Source of the DNA: an uncultured cyanobacterium
GTDB taxonomy: Bacteria; Cyanobacteriota; Cyanobacteriia; PCC-6307; Cyanobiaceae
Direction: 5' to 3'
DNA: 64,000 nt
Assembly (NCBI GenBank): GCA_903823115.1
Contig: CAIJRN010000042.1
Coordinates: 1 to 64,000, forward strand
Shown here: one piece after another, positions 27,346-36,641 of the stretch
Layout of the letters: each line of letters opens with the position of its first letter
Position numbering within the stretch: the first letter of the stretch is position 1
Program-made: the position numbers and the translations under genes
The notes under the pieces: model-generated
The model's database searches: none
Told to the model about the DNA's origin: nothing
The model's input: only the letters and a program-made list of their open reading frames with translations

Positions 27346-27711
27346 TCAGGTTTTGAGCGTGCTGTCCTCGAGCGGCAGCAGCCAGATGGCGCCGGTCTCC
27401 CTGTGGATTTCGATGCGAAATTCCTGACCGGGCTCCAGTCCCATGCGCCGGGTGTAGGCCTGGCCGATCAGCAGATTGCCGTTGCCGTGCACGCGGGTGC
27501 GGAACTCAGCCTGACGGCCCTTGCTCAGTCCAGTGCTGGAGGCAGCACTGGAGGGAAGGGTGTAGCCCTTGGCGGCCACCAAGGCACGGTAGAAGCTCTT
27601 TTTCAGCACCCGGCCACTGGGTCCCACGTAGCCACAGCCCCGGGCAATCTGGTCTTCCGGACGATTGCTCAGCGATCGAGCCTTGTCCAGCAGGGCTTTG
27701 CCTTCAAGCAT
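27346..27711 (-). CDS. Cyanobacterial AbrB-like transcription regulator (cyAbrB)
   Basis: The 121-residue protein combines a family-specific N-terminal segment (LEGKALLDKARSL...GCGYVGPSGRVLKKSFYRAL, with KGY) and a C-terminal swapped-hairpin AbrB-like DNA-binding domain (GNLLIGQAYTRRMGLEPGQEF). These cyanobacterium-specific factors control nitrogen, carbon and photosynthesis genes. A Shine-Dalgarno-like AGAGGGA (minus strand, plus coordinates 27721-27727) sits nine bases before ATG 27711. In-frame ATGs at 27720 and 27747 are alternatives. It stands alone, 107 bases from ctaE's end. Confidence 0.85.
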   Translation of the reverse strand: MLEGKALLDKARSLSNRPEDQIARGCGYVGPSGRVLKKSFYRALVAAKGYTLPSSAASSTGLSKGRQAEFRTRVHGNGNLLIGQAYTRRMGLEPGQEFRIEIHRETGAIWLLPLEDSTLKT

Positions 27712-27720
27712 GGGGTCCAT

Positions 27721-27727
27721 TCCCTCT
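27721..27727 (-). promoter_or_regulatory. Ribosome-binding site deciding the cyAbrB start
   Basis: AGAGGGA on the minus strand lies nine bases before the ATG at 27711 and directly abuts the alternative ATG at 27720, favouring 27711. Confidence 0.5.
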
Positions 27728-27818
27728 GTTCCACTGGAGGCTGCCATCGGGCCGATATGCAGGATGCGATGAAGTGATTGTGGCCAACAAACAGTCGATC
27801 ATGCAACCGGGTCCGCCC

Positions 27819-28472
27819 TCAGAGGAGATAAAGAATCCCGTAGAGGACGACCCAGATGCCATCCACGAAGTGCCAGTAGAGCTCGGCGGCCTCCAGCCCG
27901 AAATGCTCCTGCTGGCTGATGCGTCCGCCCTGGCGGGCCTGCCACCAGACGATCAGGATGCAGATCACACCCAGGGTGACATGGAGACCGTGGAAGCCCG
28001 TGAGGGCATAGAAGGTGCTGGCGAACAGGTTGTCCGTGAGACCGAAGGGTAGGTTGAAATACTCCACCATCTGGCCGGCCAGAAAGGCCAACCCCAGCAC
28101 CACGGTGCCCAGCAACCAGCTGCGGCAGGCAGAGCGATTGCCGCTGCGCAGGTTGCTGCCGGCCCGATGGAAGGTCACACTGCTGATCACCAGCAGGGCG
28201 GTGTTGATCGTCGGCAGGATCAGTTCAAGCTCATAGTTGGAGCCCGCCGGCAGTGGATTCACCGACCGGAACGTGAGGTACGCGGCGAAGAAGCCGGCGA
28301 AGGTCATGCCATCGGCCACCAGAAAAGTGGCCAGACCGAACAAGCGGGCATCGACATGGCCGCCATGGTCATCGCCAGCGTGGTGGGCGGGGGCTGCCTG
28401 AGGCGATTCTGCGGCAGAGGCTGTCAGGGGGGCTCCCGCTGGATTGGGGGAACCTGGGGCAAGGCTGGTCAT
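27819..28472 (-). CDS. ctaE: Cytochrome c oxidase subunit III
   Basis: Subunit III of the aa3-type terminal oxidase, 217 residues with the expected multiple helices (ADGMTFAGFFAAYLTFR, TALLVISSVTFHRAG, GLHVTLGVICILIVWW, YWHFVDGIWVVLYGI). The N-terminal 40 residues are a Pro/Ala/His-rich extension. It is the last gene of ctaC-ctaD-ctaE and overlaps ctaD's stop by four bases. In cyanobacteria this oxidase sits mainly in thylakoid membranes and accepts electrons from cytochrome c6 or plastocyanin. Confidence 0.95.
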   Translation of the reverse strand: MTSLAPGSPNPAGAPLTASAAESPQAAPAHHAGDDHGGHVDARLFGLATFLVADGMTFAGFFAAYLTFRSVNPLPAGSNYELELILPTINTALLVISSVTFHRAGSNLRSGNRSACRSWLLGTVVLGLAFLAGQMVEYFNLPFGLTDNLFASTFYALTGFHGLHVTLGVICILIVWWQARQGGRISQQEHFGLEAAELYWHFVDGIWVVLYGILYLL

Positions 28473-30139
28473 CGTTTTCCTCCAAGCCAGAGGTCGGCAC
28501 CACTGACGACTCGCAGATCAATCTTGCCCTCAGGTACCCCGTAGTCGTAGGGATGGGTGACCAGGGGGGCCTCACCCAGCCAGTTCTCCACCGGAGGCGG
28601 CGATGCGGTGAGCCATTCGGGCGTCAGGGCGTTCCAGGGGTTGTCACCGGCGATCTGGCCGGAGTAGGCACTCCAGATCACATTGATCAGGAAGGGCAGG
28701 GTGCTGATCGCCATCAGCAGGGCACCGACACTGCTCACCTGGTTGAGAGTGGTGAAGGAGGGATCATATTCGGCGACCCGGCGTGGCATGCCGTTGAGAC
28801 CGAGCCAGTGCTGGGGGGTGAAGCAGAGGTTGAAGCCGATGAAGGTGAGCAGGAAGTGCAAGCGGCCCAGGTCTTCATTGAGCAGCCTGCCGGTGAACTT
28901 CGGATACCAGTGGTAGACGGAGGCAAAGATCACAAAAACGGTGCCTCCATAGACGATGTAGTGGAAATGGCCGACAACAAAATAAGTGTCGTGGACGTGG
29001 ATATCAAACGGAACCTGGGCCAAGGCCACTCCGGTGATGCCACCGAAGACGAAGTTGACAATGAAGCCACAGGAAAACAGCATGGCGCTGTTCAAGGCAA
29101 GTTTGCCGCCCCAGAGAGTGGCCAACCAGTTGAAGAACTTGATGCCAGTCGGGACGGCGATGAACGAGGTGGCAATCGTGAAAAAGAGGCGCATCCAGGG
29201 TGGGGTGCCGCTGGTGAACATATGGTGTGCCCAGACAATCAGCCCAAGCACAACGATGGCGAGGATGGAATACACCATGGTGGTGTAGCCGAACAACGGC
29301 TTGCGCGCATGCACCGGAAGAATTTCGCTGACCAATCCGAAGGCAGGCAACACCATGATATAGACGGCTGGATGGGAATAGAACCAGAACAGATGCTGGT
29401 ACACCACCACATTGCCGCCAAGAGCCGGATTGAAAAAGCCTGTGTGAGCAATGATGTCGAAGCTCAGCAGGATCAAGGTGCCTGCCAGGACCGGCGTGGA
29501 GAGCACGACCAGGATGCTGGTGCCCAGCATGGCCCAGCAGTACATCGGTAATTGCATCAACTTCAACCCAGGGCGCCTGAGTTTGAGGATGGTGGCGATG
29601 AAATTGATGCCGCCGAAGATGGAGCTGCCTCCAAGCAGGAGAACACTGAGGATCCAGATCACCTGACCGATGGCCGGGGTTGTCAGGCTCAGCGGTGGAT
29701 AGGCTGTCCAGCCTGACTGGGCAGCTCCACCGGCGATGAAGTAGCTGGCAATCAGAAGGATGCCAGCAGGCGGGATCAGCCAGAAGGCCACGGCGTTGAG
29801 CCTTGGGAACGCCATGTCGCGGGCGCCGACATAGAAGGGAATCAGGTAGTTGCCAAAGGCACCATTGACCACCGGTACGATCCAGAGAAAGATCATCACC
29901 GTGCCGTGGAGGGTGAGGACTTCGTTGTAGGTCTCGCGGCTGACAAAATCACTGATCGGGCTGGTCAGCTCCATGCGGATCACACCGGCCAGGGCACCGC
30001 CGATGAAATAGAAAATGAATCCCGTGATCAGATACTGCAGGCCGATCACCTTGTGATCAAGGCTGAAGCTGAAATACTTCAACCAACCCTGGGGTTGCAG
30101 CCCCTGGGGTTCAAAGTCGGTGGGTGAGGCGACGGTCAT
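28469..30139 (-). CDS. ctaD: Cytochrome c oxidase subunit I
   Basis: The 556-residue catalytic core of the heme-copper oxidase. Conserved features include LTLHGTVMIFLW (first heme-a ligand His), WFYSHPAVYIMVLP with the CuB His and cross-linked Tyr, VWAHHMFTSG (CuB His pair) and VVGHFHYIVYGG with the heme ligands. It spans about twelve helices. ATG 30139 fits the expected N-terminus. It sits between ctaC (36 bases upstream) and ctaE (four-base overlap). Confidence 0.97.
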   Translation of the reverse strand: MTVASPTDFEPQGLQPQGWLKYFSFSLDHKVIGLQYLITGFIFYFIGGALAGVIRMELTSPISDFVSRETYNEVLTLHGTVMIFLWIVPVVNGAFGNYLIPFYVGARDMAFPRLNAVAFWLIPPAGILLIASYFIAGGAAQSGWTAYPPLSLTTPAIGQVIWILSVLLLGGSSIFGGINFIATILKLRRPGLKLMQLPMYCWAMLGTSILVVLSTPVLAGTLILLSFDIIAHTGFFNPALGGNVVVYQHLFWFYSHPAVYIMVLPAFGLVSEILPVHARKPLFGYTTMVYSILAIVVLGLIVWAHHMFTSGTPPWMRLFFTIATSFIAVPTGIKFFNWLATLWGGKLALNSAMLFSCGFIVNFVFGGITGVALAQVPFDIHVHDTYFVVGHFHYIVYGGTVFVIFASVYHWYPKFTGRLLNEDLGRLHFLLTFIGFNLCFTPQHWLGLNGMPRRVAEYDPSFTTLNQVSSVGALLMAISTLPFLINVIWSAYSGQIAGDNPWNALTPEWLTASPPPVENWLGEAPLVTHPYDYGVPEGKIDLRVVSGADLWLGGKR

Positions 30140-30175
30140 GGCTGGAGTGAAAAGAGCTGGGCTGGGCTGGGAAAC

Positions 30176-31072
30176 TCAGGCGGTGGGGTTGATGGAAGCG
30201 CTGGCGACGGTGGCCGGCGCTGGCTTGGGTGGAGCGTTGGTTTCAAACCACTGGTTGAAGGCTTCCTCTTCGTGGACCACGACGGTGGAGCGCATGCCGC
30301 CGTGATAAGGACCGCAGAGTTCAGCGCAGACAATCGGGTAACTACCAGCCCGGGTGGCCGTGAACGCGAGCACGGTGGGCTGACCGGGGATGATGTCCTG
30401 CTTGAGGCGGAATTGGGGCACCCAGAAGGCATGAATCACATCGTTGGCCTTCATGCGCAGCTCCACGGGGCGGTTGACTGGGACGTGAAGTTCACCGCTG
30501 GTGATATTGCCGTCGGGATAGTGGAAAATAAAGGCGAACTGCATGGCTGTAACTTCCACAGGCATGCTGCCTTCGTTACTGCCATTACTGCCGATACCTG
30601 CCCAGACACGGGGTTCGCTGGCAGGGTCTGAGCCCTCAGAAATGCCAGCTGATGGCACAGCTGAAGCTTGCATCACATCGGCAGAGTGATGCATGGCGCT
30701 GTGATCGTTGAGCGCAACCATGCCGCCCATTCGCTCATAAATGTCGTAGCTGTAAATGCCGACGAAAAGAACGACAATTGCTGGAATTGCGGTCCAGACA
30801 ATTTCCAGAGGCAAATTTCCTTCTATGGCAACTCCATCTGCCAGGTCGCCGGGGCGCCTGCGAAATCGGACGAGGCTGAACAGAACCAAGCCGACGATTC
30901 CGAGGAACAGAATCGTGCCAATGCTGAAGAGAACCTGGAAAAGTGAGTCATAAACCGGCGCATTGCTGCTGGCGTCGATGGGCAGCAGCTGCACGTTCTG
31001 CCCCACCCACAGGCCCACCAGCACGAGGCCCATGCCAAGCAGAAGGGTGATCAGGGTCGAGGGGATGGACAA
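30176..31072 (-). CDS. ctaC: Cytochrome c oxidase subunit II
   Basis: Subunit II, 298 residues. Two N-terminal membrane helices (LLLGMGLVLVGLWVG and LFLGIVGLVLFSLVRF) are followed by a cupredoxin domain with the CuA site CAELCGPYHGGM and the upstream ligand region VIHAFWVPQ. A 50-residue insertion rich in Ser/Gly/His/Met (near residues 120-165) precedes the conserved aromatic cluster. It is the promoter-proximal gene of ctaCDE and is divergent from ctaA. Confidence 0.96.
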   Translation of the reverse strand: MSIPSTLITLLLGMGLVLVGLWVGQNVQLLPIDASSNAPVYDSLFQVLFSIGTILFLGIVGLVLFSLVRFRRRPGDLADGVAIEGNLPLEIVWTAIPAIVVLFVGIYSYDIYERMGGMVALNDHSAMHHSADVMQASAVPSAGISEGSDPASEPRVWAGIGSNGSNEGSMPVEVTAMQFAFIFHYPDGNITSGELHVPVNRPVELRMKANDVIHAFWVPQFRLKQDIIPGQPTVLAFTATRAGSYPIVCAELCGPYHGGMRSTVVVHEEEAFNQWFETNAPPKPAPATVASASINPTA

Positions 31073-31344
31073 TTGGACTGATCAATCGGGTTCCACCCTA
31101 TGAAGTCCGGCGGCGGATGGCGAGTCGGCCTGTAGCAAGAACGGCAAATCCCGATAAACTTTGCATTTAGGCGCTGAGATGTGCGGGATCGCTCATCTGC
31201 CCAGACTCGCTAAGTTGAGCCCCCGATCTCCAGGCGGTGGTGTCTCTGCAATCTCCGCTCTACAGCCGCGTCACCAGTTCAGGGTTGTCTCCTTTGGCGA
31301 TCCAGGCACCTGCCTCTGCACCGGAGTCTGGCTCCACGGCCAGC

Positions 31345-32292
31345 ATGCCTGCCGGTCCTGACCGCCTGGGACGTGCGCTCACCCTGCTCAGCGGCCATCT
31401 GGTGGTGGCTCTGGTGGCCCTGGTGGTGATCGGTGGCACGACCAGGGTGATGGAGGCGGGCCTGGCTTGCCCAGACTGGCCCCTTTGCTATGGCGGTCTT
31501 CTGCCCGGCCGTCAGATGAACCTCCAGGTTTTCCTGGAGTGGTTCCATCGTCTTGATGCTTTTCTGGTGGGTCTCGCTCTGTTGGCGTTGAGCGGCCTTT
31601 CCTTGGTTTTTCGCTCTCGCCTGCCCCGCTGGCTTCCCTGGCTCTCTGGTGCGGCCCTGGCTCTCGTGGCGGCCCAGGGTCTGCTCGGGGCTCTCACCGT
31701 TCTCCACTTGCTTGAGGCCTCCACGGTGACGGCCCATCTGGCCACTGCCCTGCTGCTGGTGCTGCTGGTCAGTGCTCTGCATCAGCGCCTGGTTGTGGCT
31801 CTGGCCCAGCCAGCGAACGCCTCAGTGGCCAGCGTCATCCCGGCTCAGGCCACTCCGCTCTGGTGGCGATTGCTGCTGCCCTTCCCCGTGTTGCTGGTGC
31901 TCACCCAGTGCGTCCTGGGAGGTGCCATGGCCAGCCAGTGGAGTGCCCAGCTCTGCTTCGCAGCCGGCCAGGCCTGCTCCTGGTTGCTGGCCCACCGCCT
32001 GGGCGCCTACCCGGCTGCCCTGTCGCTGCTGATTCTGGGTCTGGCTTCCCTGGCTTTACCGGCTCCAGCCAATGCCACGCGCGCTTTTGCCTTCGCCGCC
32101 GTTGGCCTGGTACTGCTTCAGGTGCTGCTGGGGATCACCACCCTGCGGCTGGAGCTGGCGGTACCCGCCGTCACCGTGGCCCATCAATTCGTGGCTGCCC
32201 TTCTGGTGGCCGTTCTCGGAGCCCTGCTTGGTCGTAGCTGGCCTGGCTCGGCACCTTTCGCTCAGTCCAATCTGGAGGTCGATCATGGTTAG
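31345..32292 (+). CDS. ctaA: Heme A synthase (COX15/CtaA family)
   Basis: Oxidises heme O to heme A for the aa3 oxidase. From ATG 31345 it is 315 residues with eight hydrophobic segments. It carries [25 protein letters not shown]'s conserved His and the loop [13 protein letters not shown], whose cysteine pair is typical. [21 protein letters not shown] and [10 protein letters not shown] supply heme-ligand histidines. The frame is open upstream to about 31237 (GTG), giving a longer N-terminus that looks less family-like. Its stop overlaps ctaB by eight bases. The region between ctaC and ctaA is about 270 bases and holds both promoters. Confidence 0.9.
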   Translation: MPAGPDRLGRALTLLSGHLVVALVALVVIGGTTRVMEAGLACPDWPLCYGGLLPGRQMNLQVFLEWFHRLDAFLVGLALLALSGLSLVFRSRLPRWLPWLSGAALALVAAQGLLGALTVLHLLEASTVTAHLATALLLVLLVSALHQRLVVALAQPANASVASVIPAQATPLWWRLLLPFPVLLVLTQCVLGGAMASQWSAQLCFAAGQACSWLLAHRLGAYPAALSLLILGLASLALPAPANATRAFAFAAVGLVLLQVLLGITTLRLELAVPAVTVAHQFVAALLVAVLGALLGRSWPGSAPFAQSNLEVDHG

Positions 32293-33295
32293 TGCCACCG
32301 TCCTGGCGCCCCAAGCGCTGCCAACTCCAGCGGAGGCCGGCACGATTCGACCTTCCGTGCGGCTACCGGCCTGGCTGGAGGTGGCCAAGCCCCGATTGAT
32401 TCCCCTGCTGTTGGCCACCACCCTGGCGGGTATGGCCGTCACCCCCGAATGGCCCCCAAGCCCGCTGCGCATCAGCTGCACCCTGGTGGGAGGGGCGATG
32501 GCTTCCGCGGCGGCCGGTGTTCTCAACTGTCTCTGGGAGGAGGAACTCGACGGCCGCATGCAGCGCACCAGCCGCCGAGCCCTTCCCTCGGGGCGGCTGG
32601 CCAGCCGCCAGGCCTTTGCTCTGGCGATCGCTCTCACCCTGGCCTCAATTGCTCTGCTGGTCTTCGGTGTGAATGCTCTGGCGGCCAGCCTGGCCCTGCT
32701 CGGCCTCTGCAGCTACGTGCTGCTCTACACCGCCCTGCTCAAGCCCCGCACCACCCAGAACATCGTCATTGGAGGCGTGGCCGGCGCGATTCCGCCTCTG
32801 GTGGGCGCTGCCGCCGCCAGCGGCTCTCTCAGTTGGTCCGCCTGGTGGCTGTTCAGTCTGGTGATGGTCTGGACGCCGGCCCATTTCTGGTCTCTGGCCC
32901 TGCTGCTGCGCGAGGACTACCGCTCGGTCGGCATTCCGATGCTGCCGGTGGTGCATGGTGTGGTATTGACGGCCCGGGAGATTGGTCGTTACGCCTGGGT
33001 GACGGTGGGCCTCAGTCTGCTGGGAATTCTGGTGGTGCCCAGCGGCGGCTTGCTCTATGGCTTGCTGGTGCTTCCCTTCAACGGTCGCCTGCTGCAGCTC
33101 AGCCATCGCCTGAGCCTGGAACCGGAGGATCCGCGAATGGCCCGCAGCCTGTTCCGCTGGTCGATTCTCTATCTGTTCGGCACCTGCCTGCTGTTGCTGC
33201 TGGCCCGTACACCCCAGGCCTCAGCGCTCCAGCTGACGAGTCTGCTCGATCTTTGGACTGCTATTCCCTCACTCGGTGACCCCGGTGCTGCCTAG
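32285..33295 (+). CDS. ctaB: Protoheme IX farnesyltransferase
   Basis: Converts heme B to heme O, feeding CtaA. The 336-residue membrane protein of the UbiA superfamily has the allylic-diphosphate motif as [15 protein letters not shown], then TSRRALPSG, and further conserved blocks [19 protein letters not shown] and [16 protein letters not shown] 32285 lies inside the ctaA 3' end (eight-base overlap), showing co-translation. The following ABC transporter gene starts 36 bases after. Confidence 0.95.
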   Translation: MVSATVLAPQALPTPAEAGTIRPSVRLPAWLEVAKPRLIPLLLATTLAGMAVTPEWPPSPLRISCTLVGGAMASAAAGVLNCLWEEELDGRMQRTSRRALPSGRLASRQAFALAIALTLASIALLVFGVNALAASLALLGLCSYVLLYTALLKPRTTQNIVIGGVAGAIPPLVGAAAASGSLSWSAWWLFSLVMVWTPAHFWSLALLLREDYRSVGIPMLPVVHGVVLTAREIGRYAWVTVGLSLLGILVVPSGGLLYGLLVLPFNGRLLQLSHRLSLEPEDPRMARSLFRWSILYLFGTCLLLLLARTPQASALQLTSLLDLWTAIPSLGDPGAA

Positions 33296-33331
33296 ATTGC
33301 GCTGCCATGATGACTCGGGGGAGATTCGGGC

Positions 33332-34357
33332 TTGATCGAGCTCCAGCACCTCAGCAAGCGGTATGGCGTCGGCTCCAAGCTGGCTCCGGTCCAGGCCCTC
33401 GACGATCTCTGTCTGAGCGTTCCAGAGGGCAGCCTCTATGGATTGCTCGGCCCCAACGGAGCCGGCAAGACCACCGCCCTGCGCATCCTTTGCACACTTC
33501 TGACTCCCGATGCCGGCAGCGTCACAGTGGCCGGCGTCAATGGCCTGACAGAACCCCGTGCCGTCAGGCGCCTGATTGGATACGTCGCCCAGGAGGTGGC
33601 GATCGACAAGATCCTCAGCGGCCGGGAGCTGCTGGAGCTCCAGGCCGATCTCTATCACCTTGCCGCCGCCGATCGCAATCGCCGCATCGTCGAGATGATC
33701 GAGCTGCTCGGTATGGAGGAGTGGATCGATCGCCGCTGCGGCACCTACTCGGGTGGCATGCGCCGCCGGCTGGATCTGGCGGCTGGTCTGCTGCATCGGC
33801 CGCGGCTGCTGGTGCTCGATGAGCCCACGGTCGGTCTCGACATCGAGAGCCGCGCCGCCATCTGGAAGGTGTTGCAACAGTTGCGCGATCAGGGCACCAC
33901 CGTGCTGCTCAGTAGCCACTACCTCGAAGAGGTCGATGCACTCGCGGATCGCCTGGCGATCATCGAGGCCGGTCGGGTGATCGCCGAGGGAACGCCTGAG
34001 GCGCTCAAAGATGCGCTGGGGGGCGATCGGGTGACCCTGCGCGTGCGGGAATTCAGCGATGCTGCCGAAGCGGCGCTAGTGCAGGCCCTGTTGCAGGACT
34101 GTCCGGGCGTGCGCCAGGTGGTCGTCAACCGCTCCCAGGGCTATTCGCTCAATCTCGTCGTCCAGGACGGTGGGGTGATCGAGCGACTGCGCCAGCAGCT
34201 GGCGGCGGCCGAGCTATCCGTGTTCGCCCTCGCCCAGAGCCGTCCCAGTCTCGATGATGTCTACCTCCAGGCCACCGGTCGCACCCTGATGGATGCGGAG
34301 CTTTCGGTGGCTGGCCTGCGCGACCCCAAGGTCGAGCGCAAGCAGTCCATGCGTTGA
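33332..34357 (+). CDS. ABC transporter ATP-binding protein (CcmA/NodI/DrrA-like)
   Basis: The 341-residue ATPase from TTG 33332 has Walker A GPNGAGKTT, Q-loop YVAQEVAI, signature YSGGMRRRLDL, Walker B LLVLDEPTVGLD and switch His in LLSSHYLEEV. The C-terminal 120-residue extension is typical of DrrA/NodI-type exporters that partner ABC-2 permeases. The next gene, 35 bases on, supplies such a permease. The pair is linked to ctaA-ctaB, but a functional tie to oxidase assembly is only suggested by position. The substrate is unknown. Confidence 0.9.
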   Translation: MIELQHLSKRYGVGSKLAPVQALDDLCLSVPEGSLYGLLGPNGAGKTTALRILCTLLTPDAGSVTVAGVNGLTEPRAVRRLIGYVAQEVAIDKILSGRELLELQADLYHLAAADRNRRIVEMIELLGMEEWIDRRCGTYSGGMRRRLDLAAGLLHRPRLLVLDEPTVGLDIESRAAIWKVLQQLRDQGTTVLLSSHYLEEVDALADRLAIIEAGRVIAEGTPEALKDALGGDRVTLRVREFSDAAEAALVQALLQDCPGVRQVVVNRSQGYSLNLVVQDGGVIERLRQQLAAAELSVFALAQSRPSLDDVYLQATGRTLMDAELSVAGLRDPKVERKQSMR

Positions 34358-34392
34358 GCCGTGCCTTTCGTCTTGCTGACCCTCCCCCCACG

Positions 34393-35256
34393 ATGACCAG
34401 TGCCAACCCTTCCCTCGGCCCCTTGCGGGGCGTTTCAGAAGGACCTTCCGCCTTCGCTGAGATCCGTCAGGAAACCCTGGCATTGACACGCCGTCTGTTC
34501 GTGCAGCTGGCCAGGCGGCCCTCAACCCTGGTGGCTGGGGTGCTGCAGCCCCTGATCTGGCTGGTGTTGTTCGGTGCCCTGTTTGCCAAGGCCCCGGAGG
34601 GGCTGTTGCCCGGTGGCGGCAGCTATGGCCGCTTCCTCGGCGCCGGCGTGATCGTCTTCACCGCCTTTAGTGCCGCTCTCAACGCCGGTCTGCCGCTGAT
34701 GTTCGATCGGGAGTTCGGCTTCCTCAATCGGTTGCTGGTGGCGCCGCTGCGCTCCCGCAGTTCAATCGTGCTGGCTTCGGTGCTGTACATCACCAGCCTC
34801 AGCCTGGTGCAGAGCCTGGCGATCATGGTGACGGCGGCCTTGCTGGGCTACGGCTGGCCTGGAGCCGCCGGGCTGTTGGTGGTGCTCGTCACCCTGCTGT
34901 TGCTGGTCTTCGCTGTCACGGCCCTCAGCCTGGGTCTGGCCTTCGCCCTGCCAGGGCATATCGAACTGATCGCCGTGATCTTCGTGGCCAACCTGCCGTT
35001 GCTGTTCGCCAGCACGGCCCTGGCACCGATCTCCTTCATGCCGACCTGGTTGGGCTGGCTAGCGGCGCTGAATCCCCTTACCTTCGCGATTGAACCCATC
35101 CGTGCCGCCTACGGCGGACCGTTCCACCTCTCCACCGTGGTGCTGAACGCCCCCTATGGCGACCTCACTGCCGCCACCTGTCTCGGCATCTTGGCGGCAT
35201 TGGCGGTGGGTCTTTTCCTGGCGATCCGTCCCCTGCTGGATCGCAAACTCACCTGA
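34393..35256 (+). CDS. ABC-2 type exporter permease
   Basis: A membrane permease of 287 residues with six helices of the ABC-2/DrrB type. It contains FTAFSAALNAGLPLMFDREFG and the conserved coupling segment FLNRLLVAPLRSRSSIV, followed by LSLGLAFALPG and FMPTWLGWLAALNPLTF. It partners the upstream ATPase to make a two-subunit exporter. ATG 34393 begins the predicted cytoplasmic N-terminus. The next gene starts seven bases after the stop. Confidence 0.9.
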   Translation: MTSANPSLGPLRGVSEGPSAFAEIRQETLALTRRLFVQLARRPSTLVAGVLQPLIWLVLFGALFAKAPEGLLPGGGSYGRFLGAGVIVFTAFSAALNAGLPLMFDREFGFLNRLLVAPLRSRSSIVLASVLYITSLSLVQSLAIMVTAALLGYGWPGAAGLLVVLVTLLLLVFAVTALSLGLAFALPGHIELIAVIFVANLPLLFASTALAPISFMPTWLGWLAALNPLTFAIEPIRAAYGGPFHLSTVVLNAPYGDLTAATCLGILAALAVGLFLAIRPLLDRKLT

Positions 35257-35262
35257 GTCACC

Positions 35263-36630
35263 GTGCACCAGCCCGTTCCCGGTTTCGCCCCGTCCCTGCC
35301 AGTGCGACCCGATCCTGAAGCCGAGTTGCTGAAGGCTCTGGGCCGCCGCGATGCCAACACCTGCCTGCGACTGCTGCAGCACCTGGTTCATCGCCGGGGC
35401 GTCGGCGCCCTGGAGAGTCTGCGTCGCCGCCGCAGCCTGGCCCTGGAGCCGGAGCAACTGGACTGGATCTGGCTGGACCAGTTGCTGGCGGCCGAGTCGA
35501 TCGCGGCAGCGGCGCTGCTGACACCAGCGCAGCAGGCCTTCAGCGAGCCGAACCCATTGGTCGATGAGGTGAGCTCGGTTGGCTCAGCGACGGCGCAGCT
35601 GGCAGCCATGGCTGTTGCGGTCGGGCTTGCCATGACGCTGGATCTTGCCGTTGCCGGCACGCCTGATCAGGGCGGCGAGCTTGGGATCTTGGCCCAGGGC
35701 CCGGAGCTGCAGCCGGTGCCGGTGCCCCTGGAACTGGTGGGTCGTCCCGAGCTGGATTTGCGTGCCGAGTCTGCCGTTGATGCGGCCTTTGAAGCCCTGG
35801 CCGCCGAGTTCCCCGTCTATGGCCAGCCGGCCGAACTGGCAGAACAGCTCCTCGCCGAAGATCAGGAACCTCCTGCGGATCTGATCGGCGAACTCGCGCT
35901 TGATCGGGCTGCGGAACTGCAGCCCCAGCGCCCCTTTTCCTTCGTGATCCCTCGGCCGCTGGAGCAGGCGCTGGCGGGTGGCGACTCATCAGGCCATGTC
36001 CCCGACAGCAGCATTTGCCCTGGCGATGGCCCGGAGCTGGCAGTGGAGCCGGAGGGCGACGATGTTGGGCCTGAACAGGTTGCCGGGTTCTGGGGCCGGG
36101 CCGAAGGTCGCATGGCCGGGCTCGGCGATCGCTTGCGCAGCCGCTTTTCACTGACACGGGTGAAGACCCTGGTTCGCGATTGCGTCGAAGAGGCGGTTTC
36201 CAGCCTGCAGGGGCCGAATCCAGTCGCTGGATCCCAGCCTCAGGCCTTGCTGGAACAGGCGGATCCAGCAACCACAGGCGCCGGAACCGGAGCCAGCGGA
36301 AATCTGGCCGCTGCCAGTGGGGCCGCCGGCCTGGCGACCCCCTGGCCGCTGCTACAGCCGGACGACACGCTGGCGAGCGAATCGGCGGCCCGAACGCCGT
36401 CCCTGCATCAGGCTCCGGTGGCGGCATTCGGGCCGCGCTGCGCGGCTGATTCCGGGTCACCGAATCCAACGGCGGCTGAACCGCAGGCCCGGTTGTCGAC
36501 CACCCAGCAGCTGCGTCAGCGGTTGCTGGGTGGTCGACAGGGCGAAACCCGTCCGGCGCCCGCCCCCCAGGCCCTGTCCGATCTCCGGGCCTGGCTGGCG
36601 GCTGACGATGATCTGCCCCGCGCCTCCTGA
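35263..36630 (+). CDS. Unknown protein, Ala/Pro/Glu-rich, 455 residues
   Basis: From GTG 35263, 455 residues without a recognised domain. The first 100 (ELLKALGRRDANTCLRLLQHL, LDWIWLDQLLAAE) look folded and helical. A hydrophobic segment near 105-130 (QLAAMAVAVGLAMTLDLAVAG) could span a membrane. The remainder is acidic and low-complexity with a basic patch RLRSRFSLTRVKTLVRD near 290-305, and the end (LSDLRAWLAADD) is again ordered. It follows the ABC-2 exporter by seven bases and may be co-transcribed. It contains a 16-base perfect inverted repeat, described separately. Confidence 0.6.
   Translation: MHQPVPGFAPSLPVRPDPEAELLKALGRRDANTCLRLLQHLVHRRGVGALESLRRRRSLALEPEQLDWIWLDQLLAAESIAAAALLTPAQQAFSEPNPLVDEVSSVGSATAQLAAMAVAVGLAMTLDLAVAGTPDQGGELGILAQGPELQPVPVPLELVGRPELDLRAESAVDAAFEALAAEFPVYGQPAELAEQLLAEDQEPPADLIGELALDRAAELQPQRPFSFVIPRPLEQALAGGDSSGHVPDSSICPGDGPELAVEPEGDDVGPEQVAGFWGRAEGRMAGLGDRLRSRFSLTRVKTLVRDCVEEAVSSLQGPNPVAGSQPQALLEQADPATTGAGTGASGNLAAASGAAGLATPWPLLQPDDTLASESAARTPSLHQAPVAAFGPRCAADSGSPNPTAAEPQARLSTTQQLRQRLLGGRQGETRPAPAPQALSDLRAWLAADDDLPRAS
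36494..36539. repeat. 16-bp perfect inverted repeat inside a coding region
   Basis: TGTCGACCACCCAGCA (36494-36509) is repeated in reverse complement at 36524-36539 with a 14-base loop, inside the 3' third of the unknown 455-residue gene. The stem is GC-rich and would be very stable in mRNA. Confidence 0.85.
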
Positions 36631-36641
36631 ACCCAGTCCCC

